From Jaapia argillacea MUCL 33604 (lineage: Eukaryota > Basidiomycota > Agaricomycetes > Jaapiales > Jaapiaceae), in contig KL197740.1 in the NCBI GenBank assembly GCA_000697665.1, positions 182,496 through 232,276 on the forward strand: a DNA stretch of 49,781 nucleotides. Direction: 5' to 3'. Position numbers and translations under genes: made by a program. The notes below the pieces were generated by a model that saw nothing but the letters and a program-made list of their open reading frames with translations, was not told the DNA's origin and did no database searches. Shown here in pieces: positions 1 through 10,818 of the stretch; positions within the stretch are counted from its first letter, which is position 1, and each line of letters opens with the position of its first letter.

Positions 1-300
1 TCAAATTCCAACAATCATCCCTTGAGATCATGAGTATTGGTTGACTATCAACTTGAAATGGGCGTATAGTTACAACTAGGAACTATAAGCGCTATGGAGC
101 TACTTGCTTCAATCTAAAGCTGCCAGAACCCTACAGCTAAAAATGGCATAACTATTATAGCGCTAGCTAGAAAGACTGCTTGGAAAAGAAAATTCTAGAA
201 GACTCTAGAGTTTGGTTGCGCCATTTCTGGAAAGTCTGGAATGCTCGAGGTGCGTCAAAAGTTTGTAATTTGCTTAATTTAGAACAATCTAGCTATAGAA

Positions 301-2544
301 GTGGTCTGGAGCGCTTCTCACTCCAAACCCTTTTTCCTGATGGTGGCAGTAGCGAAGCCCACTTGGCTCCAGTGGGAACCCGAACGTAATGGCGCGAGGA
401 GTGCAGGGGTGATCCGAACCGAACTGGACACCAAATTCCTCCAAACCAAGAAACAGACCAAGCAGGCAAAGTCTTGCCACTGCGGGAAGATATCCAAGAA
501 GCAGAATCCCACCCCTCAACAACTGTCGCAACCTAAGCTCTCTAGAGCTGAGAAGCGCTGGCGTAATGAGGAGAGGGAGGCGCAGGCTGCCTGCGACTTG
601 GACGACGCAGCACTGGCTACAGAAGGGGACCCACAGGCCTCAAGAGAGGCGCAGGAGGCATCACAGTTGATACTGCTCGATAGCTGGTATTATATACCTC
701 TCTTCGTGCTAGCAACCGAGATGGACATCGATGCGGATCTCGTCACTGCTGCAGATGAACTGAGGGCTCCGTCACGGTCCCCAACAGGAATGGACAACAC
801 CCAATTGTGGTCGTCAGCACCCGAAACACATCCCAGGACCCATAGCCCCTCACCCCGACCACACTCCCCCATGCACATAGATCCACCAGGTGCTCGAGAT
901 AGTCCCACGTCTCCTCACATGCCTCCAAGGTCAGACGCCTACCTTTGGGGTCGCTCACCAGCGAGATTCCTGACCTCCCCTCGCTCTCAATGAGCTTATC
1001 GCTCTTGATCCCCGGGTCGATACACATCATCTCGTTCAAGGACTCGCTCACCCCTCACACATAGGAGCTACTCATCGTTGAGAGAACGTTCACAAAATCG
1101 ATGTCCACCCTCTCGCAGCACGTCCTGCAGCTACAGGAGCAGAGGCAGCCTGTTTAGGGGCTGACGACACACTCCCTTACAGGATAGGTTCGAGAACCCC
1201 CCAGAGAAGAGGCCTCTGGAGGACCAGATCAGCAAGGCTCACTATGGTTCTGTCGCTCGATCAGCTCGCTATGCATCTCCTGCTCAATCGGCCAACTGAC
1301 GACATTCATCTCGCCCCAGGATCAGGTCACCTGAGCACATGATCGATCCCAGACCGTCCTTGAGTACATCTCGGACTTACGGAGAATATTCGAGTGGCGG
1401 CAAACGTGCCTACAGGCCCTCCCCCCCCAGACGAACCATATCTGGACGTCCTGCTCAGGGTAGGCTGTCCAGCTGAATTCGCAGTGCCTCACCCCCACCA
1501 AGGCTTCCCAGGTCTGAGGGCTACAGCTCTGCCCCTACACTCGCCCTGAGGGTCCCGACTTCCCTGCAGGGTATTCCCAAATTTATTCGGGAAGCCTTTG
1601 CTTCATTCCCCAAACGCTTGCCTTCGATGGGTGGTTGGAGACACGACGAGATCTCCATTCACAATATTGACTTAAGGAACGTGATCATCCTATGCGACCC
1701 TCAGACCAAGCTCCTCGTATGGCACTTAGTCACCTCCAATCTGGATTGGGAGCCTAGGAACTTCACATCATACCTGCTTTGCGTGGGGGCAAACTTCAGG
1801 CCTGTGTTCACACTCACCCATGTACAATCTTTGGGGCCGATGTGGCCAGCCACACATGACTCCGCCAGTAGAGACCCTCTCCCTGACGCATTTAAACCTG
1901 GACGCGGATTCGCTCATTCGAAAAGGAAGAATGGGACCGACTACAAAAAAATGTGTGCCGACTACGTAGAAGCCGTTCGAAAACTTCTTGCACGGCCTCA
2001 TATGTGCCAAGTGCTGAAGGAGGGAGGACTCCTGTGGCGTATAGCTACCATGTGGGGTTCACCAGATGTGTACTCCAACTGCCTGACCAGTCCATCCAGC
2101 TATGTGATCTGAGAGGGCTATACTCAGGCCGAGCGTGGGACAGATCTAGTCGATGACATCGTGTTGAACGACGAATAGAATCTCCTGCTTGGTCTGACAG
2201 AGAGTACCCTCTGGCTTTGGCCCCAACTTGAACACTTTGAGGACTTCGAGCACTGGCACGGGTACTGGAACGCAGAGTGCGAGAGGTGGTTCCAGGACAT
2301 CTACAAGGGTATCATGGCTTGCACTAGGATTCCCCTGGGAAGGACAAGCTGGAAGAAGATGGTGAAGCAGCACGTACGATCACCTAACCACATCCTGGAC
2401 CCAGGATCCATGTCGCATGCTGAAACTCTATGCCGCTGTTTGCACTGACAGTTTCCTGACTTGCTTGCTTCGCGTGGTCTACCCCCCTTACGATGGGAGA
2501 AGGACTCTTATTTGGATGACATTCAGACTGCTTGCGAAGACTAG
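301..2544 (+). pseudogene. Decayed hypothetical gene with Arg/Ser-rich half
   Basis: One frame stays readable for about 2.2 kb. The first ATG in it is at 340, after a TAG at 280, and the final TAG is at 2542. It is broken by TGA at 991, 1006, 1162, 1297, 1474, 2110 and 2446 and by TAG at 2176. Replacing each TGA by CGA gives Arg inside a strongly Arg/Ser/Pro/Tyr-rich stretch (about 900-1560), so the stops look like CpG-to-TpG changes in one old gene and not like introns. The later part (1618-2544) is globular, with motifs such as RPHMCQVLKEGGLLWR, LLLGLTESTLWLWP and RWFQDIYKG. From memory it resembles uncharacterised Agaricomycete proteins that often sit near repeats. The function is unknown and no catalytic motif is visible. 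Introns in the N-terminal part cannot be excluded. Confidence 0.55.
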
Positions 2545-3072
2545 GGGGGCTATGTAACGGGTACGGAAGTGGTAGCCTCCGCAATCAGCCGACAGACTTA
2601 GAAATATTAGAACTCCACGCACGCGCGCCTATGTATCATGCGCAACACTTAGCTCGAATGAAATCAGCTCAATATACTTCACTTTCGATATCCTTGCTGA
2701 CGGTCGATCAGTGAACCGAGCGACTCTTCTAGTCTCTTATATCTCTTGGTTAGCTTTCAAACTAACTTCTCGCGTCTCGCATCCCAAGTAGGACGCGATA
2801 CGCACTGAAATTTCTTCTCAGATTCTCTTTGCGTGTCCATGAGACGCTCCTGTGGTACAGGACGGTTGTGTATACAACTGTGCCTTGCTATCAAGCACCC
2901 TAAGGAGCTACTTGTGAGTAGCACTTAGAAACACGTTCTACACGTGTTTGACTGCGAGGCTACCTGTTCAAAGCATCACACCAGTGTAACTACGAAGCCC
3001 GCCAGAGTCGATTGGAGATACTCATCGGACTAGTGACGAGCTGTTGCTAATCAGCTGTTACAGAGGGACTCA
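2545..3072. other. No recognisable gene
   Basis: This is AT-balanced, CpG-poor sequence after the decayed gene. Only short frames occur, and no repeat or conserved motif was recognised. Confidence 0.5.
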
Positions 3073-3351
3073 TCAATGTGTGTCACGTGCTGCTAGTTGA
3101 GTGAGGAAGTCCTGTTCACGAGGACTGGGAGGTGATGGTGAGCGAGGTGGTGAAGTGGTGAAGTCGGGTGTTCCGACTGAAGATGCTGTTGGTGGTGGAG
3201 GAGTGGGTGCTGTGTTCCAAGGACAATGTAAATCTTCCTCATTATATAGGTCTCCGAAGTGGTGATCTACATAACTGTCTGGGTCGAATCGAAACGTGAT
3301 AGCCAGTACTGCGATTGGCTGATATGTGGAGTGTATGGTGGTGATTACCAA
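3073..3351 (-). CDS. Weak Pro/Ser-rich open frame
   Basis: This 92-codon frame has an N-terminal half containing RFDPDSYVDHHFGDLY and a Pro/Ser-rich C-terminal half (TAPTPPPPTASS, SPPRSPSPPSP). The composition is more protein-like than neighbouring frames, but no family was recognised. No intron or partner exon was found. It could be a remnant of a larger gene or chance. Confidence 0.2.
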   Translation of the reverse strand: MVITTIHSTYQPIAVLAITFRFDPDSYVDHHFGDLYNEEDLHCPWNTAPTPPPPTASSVGTPDFTTSPPRSPSPPSPREQDFLTQLAARDTH

Positions 3352-6300
3352 CTGGAGTAATCAGTTGTGAACGTGGATAAGGGTTCCACGAATGTGGGAA
3401 CAGATCATGATGCAAAGGTGGATGCCTTCACAGAAGATGAGGATGATGCGGCAAATGAAATTGATAACGGTGTCAATTTCATGAGGTGGCATGTGAAACG
3501 GGGTTGGTTTTTGTGAACAGGGGTATGTGAAATTTGAAATCTGGGCTGATTGAATTCTGGGAAAATCCCTAGGGTCTGCTGTGAATGTCAGAATGGACTT
3601 ATGCCACTAGACAAATTCCAGAGGAATCCACTTATGTGTGTGTTGCAAGCTTCCGATAAGGAGAGCTTCTTCGCAGTATCAAGGCCTAGTCAACACTCTA
3701 CTAGCACCAATGACGTCTCAGCTGTGGCCTTACAGTTTTTTGTATTTTTATATGTGTAATATGTAGACAACAATGTGTGGGAAACCTTTCAACTGTACTC
3801 GCTTGAAGTCCTGTGAGTGCGATAGGGGTATGACAGCCTGCTATTCAAACACAAGCTTATTCCAGACCTGATCACCAGCGAAGGTAGATCAACACAAACT
3901 GGGGATACCTGAGAATGCGCAAGTGGGAGTAATCAGAAGAACGGCTTTTGTATTCTAGGGGGAACTTTCCACACACTGAGGTTTCAGGGGCTGGTGTGAT
4001 ACCTGCAAGAATAGTTCCTGCAGAAGGACCAGTGCTGAAAGGCGTGTCGAAGTCGAAGTCCATGAACAGCATTGGCGTATGAAAAGGCTGGGTCATGGAG
4101 ATAACTGCAACGGTATTTGCTGGTATAGATTTTGGTGTACATATGCTGGGGTGTCGAAACTAGTCTTGAGCATCTTAACATGGTATAGGTCAGTGTCGAC
4201 TTCAGATACTCCTGCACTGCCATATGCAAGCAACAAGGGTGGTGTTAGGTATCGTCCCAGGTCGCATACCTGGACACCTCTATTTTGTCATATTTCTACA
4301 CCTTCCATGTCTCCCTCAATCCCTACTCTCACTTGTTTTCTCATCACTCTGATTAGTTGTGCAAAGCCTCTGTTCTGTCTTGTTTATAGGTGTCACTCTC
4401 AGTGTTTCAGTCTGCACTATCGTTGTCGTCCTTTTTGCCACTTCTGTAATGTCTAATGATACTATCTGATTGACCTTCTGGAAGACCCTTAGAAGCCTAA
4501 AGGTGTCAGTATTTGAAGGAAATTGGGAATAATGTGCTGGGTGGATAGTCCCTTGGCAATAGCCCTCCATCTATTTTTACAAGGGTTGTTTTCCCATCCA
4601 AAACATATCTGGGAATGCCCAGATCCTTCAGAGAGACCATTAGGACCAATCTACCACTTCAGAATTTCTTAGGAAATAACACTTCAGACACTACAGACCA
4701 ATGATTCGCCCCTGAAAGGAGTATGATACCCTCAATTGGCCAATATTAGGGGATCTAGGATAACACACATCTTGAGATAACTCCTAGGACGGTCTAAAAG
4801 CATAAGGAAATTTTTGGTGATTTTTCCGTGATTTTAGAGGCCCTGGGAGGATAAAGGGAGAGTGATCCTGAGGAGGAGATCAGACTGCCCAAGGCAAAAG
4901 AGGACAAGGAAGCACATAGACAAGCCAGCATCTCAGCAGAGTGGCAGCAGAAGAGTCTGGAAGCCATGATGTCATATGAAAAAAGGAGTGTCTAGGCCTG
5001 CATAGCCACAGACCTGTCCAAATGGTACCTGTCCATGTGGGTCCTGACAGGATCACAAGGGTGTCCACAGCCGCAGCATGGCTCTGATTGATCGCAGTCT
5101 GGGGAAGGACTCTGATTGGATACTGATTATTTTTTTGCGACTTTTTGGACTATTTATACTTGTTTAATGCACAGTCCAGTGCCACAGTATATAAGGACTG
5201 CTAGGATAGAATGATAACAATTTTTGTGCCCCCAGGAATATCAGTGTGACTCAAGCTCAGCCAGTTGTTGAGCCTCAGCCATTAGTGTATCCTGATCAGT
5301 TTCCAAAGCAGTGACCAGCCTTAGAAAAGCCTCCGAGAAGCCATCAGACCCAACTTCTTCACAGGAATCCTTGACTACTGAGATAAGATAGAACAGGCTT
5401 CTTGCCCCTGAAACTCAAATCTCCCAATCGACAACTGATCCGGAGTCAGCATAATTTGTTGTTGGTGTTGGTTGTTTTTTGGTTGATGATTAGTGATCGT
5501 CCTCCTACTAACCAGCCACCACTTTCACTGTGTGATAGCGGTTGGTGAGGAAAGTCTTAAGCTAATGTCAGCAACAAACAACAACCAGGGATGTGACTGG
5601 CAGCAGCGCCAGAGAGTAGTGCAAATAGCAACAAGGAGTAATGAGGTTGACCGATGACACACAGGTGTGGCTGGTTTGGAATAGACCAGCTCAAGACTGG
5701 CACTTGCATTAAAGTGGTACAAGCTTATATACTACATGGTTAGCCTAACAATAGTCCGATGGTGCAATAAGGCGCCATACCAAGTCAGAAGAGTCTTTAA
5801 TGCTATAGGCTGGAATAGTGAAGAATGTTCTGCAGGTCATGTGAGCAAAAGTAAAAAGAATGTGACAGCTTGTGGTGGGGGAGTGATGGTTGCTACCAGT
5901 GCTGTGGGTGGGAGATCAGGTGCGGCACCCATTGGGATTGAGCATGTGGGTGAGGGTGAGGGCCTGGAGGCGTTGTGGAACATGTGTGTTGCAAATGAGA
6001 ACATGTCGGGATCAGGGGGTGAAGCATAAAGATGCAGGGATGAGGGACAGGGTGGGTGGTAAGGTGGGGAAGCATTTTGCAAGGGAGGAGGGGAGAGACT
6101 ATATAGAGAGACTCATTATTTTTAAAGCTACGGTGGGACAGACATGGTTAACCTTGTGCTTAACAATAAGAAAAGAAGCTAAGTCACGTGGTTGCCACAT
6201 TTGGCAGGGGGGAAATGGAGAGGGAGGTTTGACATTGCACGACAATCGTGAGTAATGAATCATGATTTTGTTCAAGGTTGGGCTGGATCTGTGTATATCG

Positions 6301-7072
6301 AGTCTGGATTGGAATTCCTGCTACCTTGGTAGTGGATTTTACACTGAGGTGCTTACGCAAGTTTTCTATCATTCCTGTGATCCAATTGATTCGATTTAGG
6401 GCCGGTGTCTGAGTTTCAGCTTTTCCCTTCTGATTTGCTTTCACTTTCTGACTGCCACACCTTTCGATTCCTCTGATGGTCTTTGAACTTGTGGTATGTA
6501 TCCCATTGATTCAACTGACTCCTAGCATTATTGGGAGCTGGTTACCTCCTTTTCCCAGACCCTTGTAGTCTGATTTGAATCTCAGGGACTTGGTGTTGTG
6601 GCCTTGCTGATTTGTACTCACCTCAGGCATTTGTTCTGTCTAATACTACCCTGTGATATGTTGTACTTATGCAATAGATACGATACATCTACTAGCAATC
6701 CTCCTGGGCCTGTTTTGTTTTTGAAAGGTAGTGGGCTGTGCCGCGCATGCAGCCTTGGGCCTTATTGAGTGATTTGCAGCTGGTGTTAGGGCTTTGTGCA
6801 GTGAGATTGGTGAGAAATTGCTGGCTGTGGTAGCACTGCAGGATGTATTGATCCTGGCAATGATTGACATGCTGCCTTTTACAGTGTCGCTGAGGATGTC
6901 CAAGTAACCCCCATAACCAAAGAAGAGATACTACTACATCCTTGTTCCGAGCAAAGTCAATGTTCCAGTTTCTTGGAGTGAGCAACCCCCGTGGACTCCC
7001 ACAACAGTTTGTAATTCAGGTGCGCCCACCGCTGCCATACACTCGACCCCAAGACAAAATACCAGGCAGACA
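3352..7072. other. Unassigned, CpG-poor intergenic stretch
   Basis: No gene is supported here. A charged frame on the plus strand around 4860-4985 (containing EEEIRLPKAKEDKEAHRQAS) may be a scrap of a coding region. A TATA-like GTATATAAGGAC occurs near 5185. The same 12-mer is the TATA region of the solo LTR near 16756, so a decayed LTR-type promoter may lie here, but no LTR ends or target duplication were found. Confidence 0.35.
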
Positions 7073-8893
7073 ATGTCAGAGCAGCCCATTGCACACCCAT
7101 CCCTCCTCTCATCCTCTCTTGACATCCTCCCCCTCATATTTGCCTACTTGGACAGACCAACTCTCCTCTCAGCCTCCCAAGCAAACAAAACCTTCAATAC
7201 TTTCTCAAACAAGCCACTTTATTCCTCTGTAATCTTCTCTCCCAAGTGGAGGAACCCCACTTATCCTTGGAAAGACAAAGGATTATTTGTACATGAGCAC
7301 AAGCAGCATCTCGATCTTTGCTTCCAGCACTGAAGCGTGCCTCGACATAGCAATGTCAATTTCAATCCGCATTTAAGCCCCATATATCTCCCCACATCCA
7401 ACGACTCACAATAACAGGTCCATCCACCCCAGACCATCCACAAAATTGCACTGACCACAAACTTGTTCCACAGGCCACCTCAGCTCCTACTCATCAGTCC
7501 CCACCACCCTCCTCTCCTCTCTCCACATCTCAATCCTCTCCTTCACTTCCCTCCAATTGCTCTTAATAATACCTATCAATCACCTCCCTGACCAATTCGT
7601 TCCCCTCCTCCTTGGATTGGCAAATGGCAGTTTGCAGAGGCTGAGAGAGTTGGAATTGAATACAAGTTGTTTTGTTGAGAGTGGGGAGTTTGAGTATAGG
7701 CTGAGGGTCCCACTTGGCGGTGCAGTCATGGAGGAAGACAAGGATGAAGATGGAGTTGATGGAGAAGAGAATAGGGAAGCTGAGATGAAGAATGAGAGTA
7801 AAGTTGAGATCTTAATCTGAATACAGGGATTAACATCCCTGACCCTCATTAATCCCAAAGGCACCATCAACGAATCCCTCCCAACTTGGTTAACTCACTT
7901 ATCCCCCACTCTACATGAATTCCACTTCAAGGTACCCTCACCTCATCTTGCGTGCTTATATTCACTGACCAAAGTGGATCCAGGGCAATTGTGGTTCGAT
8001 CACACTGGGGATCCTTCGTTTCTTATCAACCTCTCTCTCCTCACCCTCCACCAACCACTCTGAAGTTTCTCAATTAGGATCTCGTATTTGCTAACCAATA
8101 CTGACATTTTTGGGTTTTTAGACAGAAGTCTGAATGGTCTCATGCGAGAACTCGAGGAGTTGACTGTCTGCTATTACATGGTATATCCCACCTTCCCTTC
8201 TCTCCTAGCACCCTCACTCACAGAAGTCCAGCAACTCAAAGCCCCCACCTTATCCCCAACCTCCCCTCCCTCTGCAAACTAACAATCAAATACACTGGCA
8301 CCCCAATCTCATCCACAACCCAAGCATCCCTCTTCACATCATTCATCCTCCGACTAGTCAAGAAATCTCGGTGTCTTCAAGTACTCAATATTGTTCATGA
8401 TGTGGTTGGGGGTGGAGTGAAGATGGATGGGTTGGTGAGCAGTTTGGTTTCACAGGAGGGTAGGTCTGCGGGGATGAAAGAGTTGAGGTTGTGGTTTATC
8501 AGCAGAGTCACTTTTGAGGAACTTTGTAGAGGTTGTACAGAGTTGGAAGTTTTGGTGGCTGGCATAGGGGAGGAGACCTTAGTTCGTGTTACGATTACCC
8601 TCCTCTTCTGATGTTCATTATTAATATATGCAATCCCCTACCAGCAAGATTTACCAAATCAGATTGCCCCATTGAAGCACCTCCACACACTCTCCCTTAA
8701 AACCCATTTCATGAAATTTTCAAAACATTGCGACCTATTCAACATCAAGGCTGCAAGAGATATTATGAAAATGTCTAATGTTAGGAGGTTATGTGTAAAT
8801 GGAGTAGCTTGGAAGGTGAGTTTCATCTTCAATCCTTTGATCATTGTTGTGCTGATTAGTTTATGTATGGTAGGGACAGTGGGAGGTTTGTGA
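7073..8893 (+). pseudogene. F-box-like/leucine-rich gene, copy A1 (decayed)
   Basis: Likely a substrate-recognition F-box protein of the large Agaricomycete family. The ATG at 7073 opens an F-box-like N-terminus (LDILPLIFAYLDRPTLLSAS, then NKTFNTFSNKPLYSSV), followed by leucine-rich segments: 7557-7820 (HLPDQFVPLLLGLANGSLQR and an acidic tail), about 8250-8580 (LCKLTIKYTGT, FILRLVKKSRCLQVLNIVHD) and 8672-8815 (LKHLHTLSLKTHFM, NVRRLCVNGVAWK). Exons are separated by GT-AG introns, for example starting GTGAGT after 8815. The frame is broken by a stop after 7603 and by a TGA at 7818 where the 46-kb paralogue reads Gln. Two homologous copies lie in the inverted duplication. Compared with them, this copy has TG/CA where they have CG. 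The 3' flank is interrupted by the KDZ element. Confidence 0.6.
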
Positions 8894-9087
8894 AGGTGAG
8901 GTGGAGATTGGCCTTGTTGAAGTGAGTAGGGCTGGTGAGTTGTGGGGATGTTAGGTGCGAGTGTTCAGATGAGTCATCTTGGCAATCATCTGTGTACTGA
9001 ACCGACTGATATGCCCTACTCTTCAGACTATCAAAATTTGATAGGTGAGAGCAGGTCTAGTGGGGTTTGGTAAGTGGTTCAGTCAGC
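8894..9087. other. 3' flank of copy A1 up to the transposon edge
   Basis: This stretch is homologous to sequence 3' of copy A3 (about 48000-48210): the gene tail at 8881-8930, then GGTTTGGTAAG (9064-9074) against GGTTGGGTAAG in the arm. The homology stops at the transposon terminus. GTGGTTCAGT at 9074-9083 recurs just beyond the other terminus. Confidence 0.5.
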
Positions 9088-9136
9088 CTGTTCAGCCATT
9101 TTCCCCGTTACTAACCCACCAACCGACAGTACCAAA
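9088..9136 (+). repeat. Left terminal inverted repeat
   Basis: It begins CTGTTCAGCCATTT and ends GACAGTACCAAA. It matches the reverse complement of 31268-31317 with four substitutions and one single-base gap. Two of the substitutions are CG versus CA or TG, i.e. CpG decay after insertion. Confidence 0.65.
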
Positions 9137-9340
9137 GGCTGATGTTAATGAGTGAACTGACGTTGGCCGATGGGTGTTGTTAATGCATCGGCCGACACCA
9201 TTAACATCGTATCAGCTGCTCAAGGCAAGCTAGCTTAGCATCAAATCAGCTGACAGCTGAAAAGCATGCATTCCAACGTAGCAGCCACTGTGAAATGCCT
9301 ACAATAATGAAGTGTTGGCCGCTGGGAGTCAAGTGGTTGT

Positions 9341-9605
9341 TAACATATCAGCCAATGTAGAAGTATCCGCTATCAACGTAACGGCTGTCTATATGGTATT
9401 AGTTTCTCCTTTACACCCCCAATATTTGTTGGTGGTTAACGTGTTGGATGATGTTAAGTTGGTCACTATCAACATAATGGCCATCTGCATTGTATTGATG
9501 TTTCCTTTGCTCCTCCAATCTTGGTTGGTTGTTAGTGTGTCAGCTGATGTTGAATTGTGCACTATCAACGTAACAGCTGTCCACATTATATTATTGTTTG
9601 CTGTG
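9341..9605 (+). repeat. Left subterminal tandem repeat, about 96 bp x 2.8
   Basis: Three diverged copies start at GTTAACATATCAGCC, GTTAACGTGTTGG and GTTAGTGTGTCAGC. Each contains CTATCAACGTAA-like and CTGTC.A.AT-like blocks. Upstream (9130-9240) are scattered GCCGAT/ATCGGC words. Subterminal repeats of this kind commonly bind transposase, but that role is inferred here. Confidence 0.5.
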
Positions 9606-10065
9606 CTAAACCCATATTTTTAGCCTATCACTTCAATGATAGAGCAACACTAGCTGTTATCCAAGTGGCTGATGAGCCGTACCTAAGCTTCTCAAAACCC
9701 AAGCGGGGCAATGTGATGATGGGCCGACATATCAGGGTTGTCTGGCGAAACATGGGGCCAATCGGTGTTGGCATCCTGACTCAAGTTACTTTATGATATC
9801 CAATGTGACTTGCTTACATTGAGATCTGGTGTCACATGAATTCCATCAATGAGGCCAATCTGTCTTTCTCTCATACAAATTGGCAAACAGGCCGACAGAT
9901 ACACTCGGGCCATAGTATATCCCCTTGACTGAATAAACTGCAAGGTCAGGCCTTCTCAGTGAGATTGTATTCTGGGGACATATTCGACTGCAGCAGAAGC
10001 AATGTATTATTTCAAACAATCTTCACCCACGTTCCTCCATGATGAGGGCCTCATTCTGCATGGCT

Positions 10066-10479
10066 CTAGTACCCGCAGGTACTACACACTCCTCCAAAAA
10101 CATGATTTCCCTCCTCCCCATTCTCTCCCTCAGCCATCTCGTCTTCCACACGATGATACACCGTAAACCATGAATCCACCCTATTGCAGTAAGCTTGCCA
10201 GTCAAAGATTTCATCAGGCACGGTGTGTGGATAGCAGCGGATTGCCATCTCATTCCAAGTGTGCTCATTCTGTCCTGATATCAAGATTGAATTGAGAGAT
10301 ATAACTAAAAGTACACTTACGTGGAGCTCATTTGCCCTGGTCACCCATTGATAGAAACCATCGAGTGAGGAGAAGGACTCCAGAACGCTCCTCAAGATCT
10401 CCTCAGCCTGAAAGACCAAGCACATGCAATGGGAGAGGTATAGTTGTAGGGTTTCAGGATGTGCTGTGGGATAAGCCAT
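10066..10479 (-). CDS. Hypothetical two-exon gene (element cargo)
   Basis: The first exon encodes MAYPTAHPETLQLYLSHCMC and continues to QWVTRANELH. A GTAAGT donor (about 10319) and an ATATCAG acceptor (about 10276) remove a 46-nt intron, and the second exon continues QNEHTWNEMAIRCYPHTVP to a Cys-containing end, CSTCGY. The frame is clean across both exons. No domain was recognised. It could instead be the 3' end of a longer minus-strand gene that starts further right. Confidence 0.45.
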   Translation of the reverse strand: MAYPTAHPETLQLYLSHCMCLVFQAEEILRSVLESFSSLDGFYQWVTRANELHVSVLLVISLNSILISGQNEHTWNEMAIRCYPHTVPDEIFDWQAYCNRVDSWFTVYHRVEDEMAEGENGEEGNHVFGGVCSTCGY

Positions 10480-10818
10480 GGTTGTGGTTGATAGAAAGAG
10501 CTAGCAATGAAAATTAGCGAGATGCAGTTTTGGATATACGCTTGGTATCCAGACATTGCAACATCTTCACAAAGAGCATGATATTACTTTGGAGACGGCC
10601 CAACAGCTGGTATTAAATGTATTAAAACCCAAAGGCAACAGCTACTCCTGTGGTCTCTCAGCTTACAAGGTGATTAAAAGTGAATAAATCTAATGAATGG
10701 ACGGCACTATTACTGCCTGAAATGATCAGAAAGGGTATGCTCAACTCTAGTTGCACCGAACTATTCTTTCTTTACCTCCTACCACCCGTCCTATTCCTCA
10801 ATTTGCCAGCTGACCAGT

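Noticed and set aside
991-2448. Reassigned TGA codon (Arg or Trp) as the explanation of in-frame TGA
   Set aside because: Clean exons elsewhere end in normal TGA, TAG or TAA, and the TGA sites coincide with CpG-depleted DNA, which decay explains better than a changed code.
4079-4570. Overlapping 125- and 84-codon frames on opposite strands
   Set aside because: No motif, splice context or homologue was recognised, and the composition matches surrounding non-coding DNA.
9074-9083. GTGGTTCAGT as a firm target-site duplication
   Set aside because: The copies are 4 and 1 bases away from the repeat ends and the word resembles the terminus itself, so it is kept only as a possibility.
9312-9623. 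103-codon frame near the left transposon end
   Set aside because: It overlaps the 96-bp subterminal tandem repeat, whose length is a multiple of three, so the frame stays open without selection.
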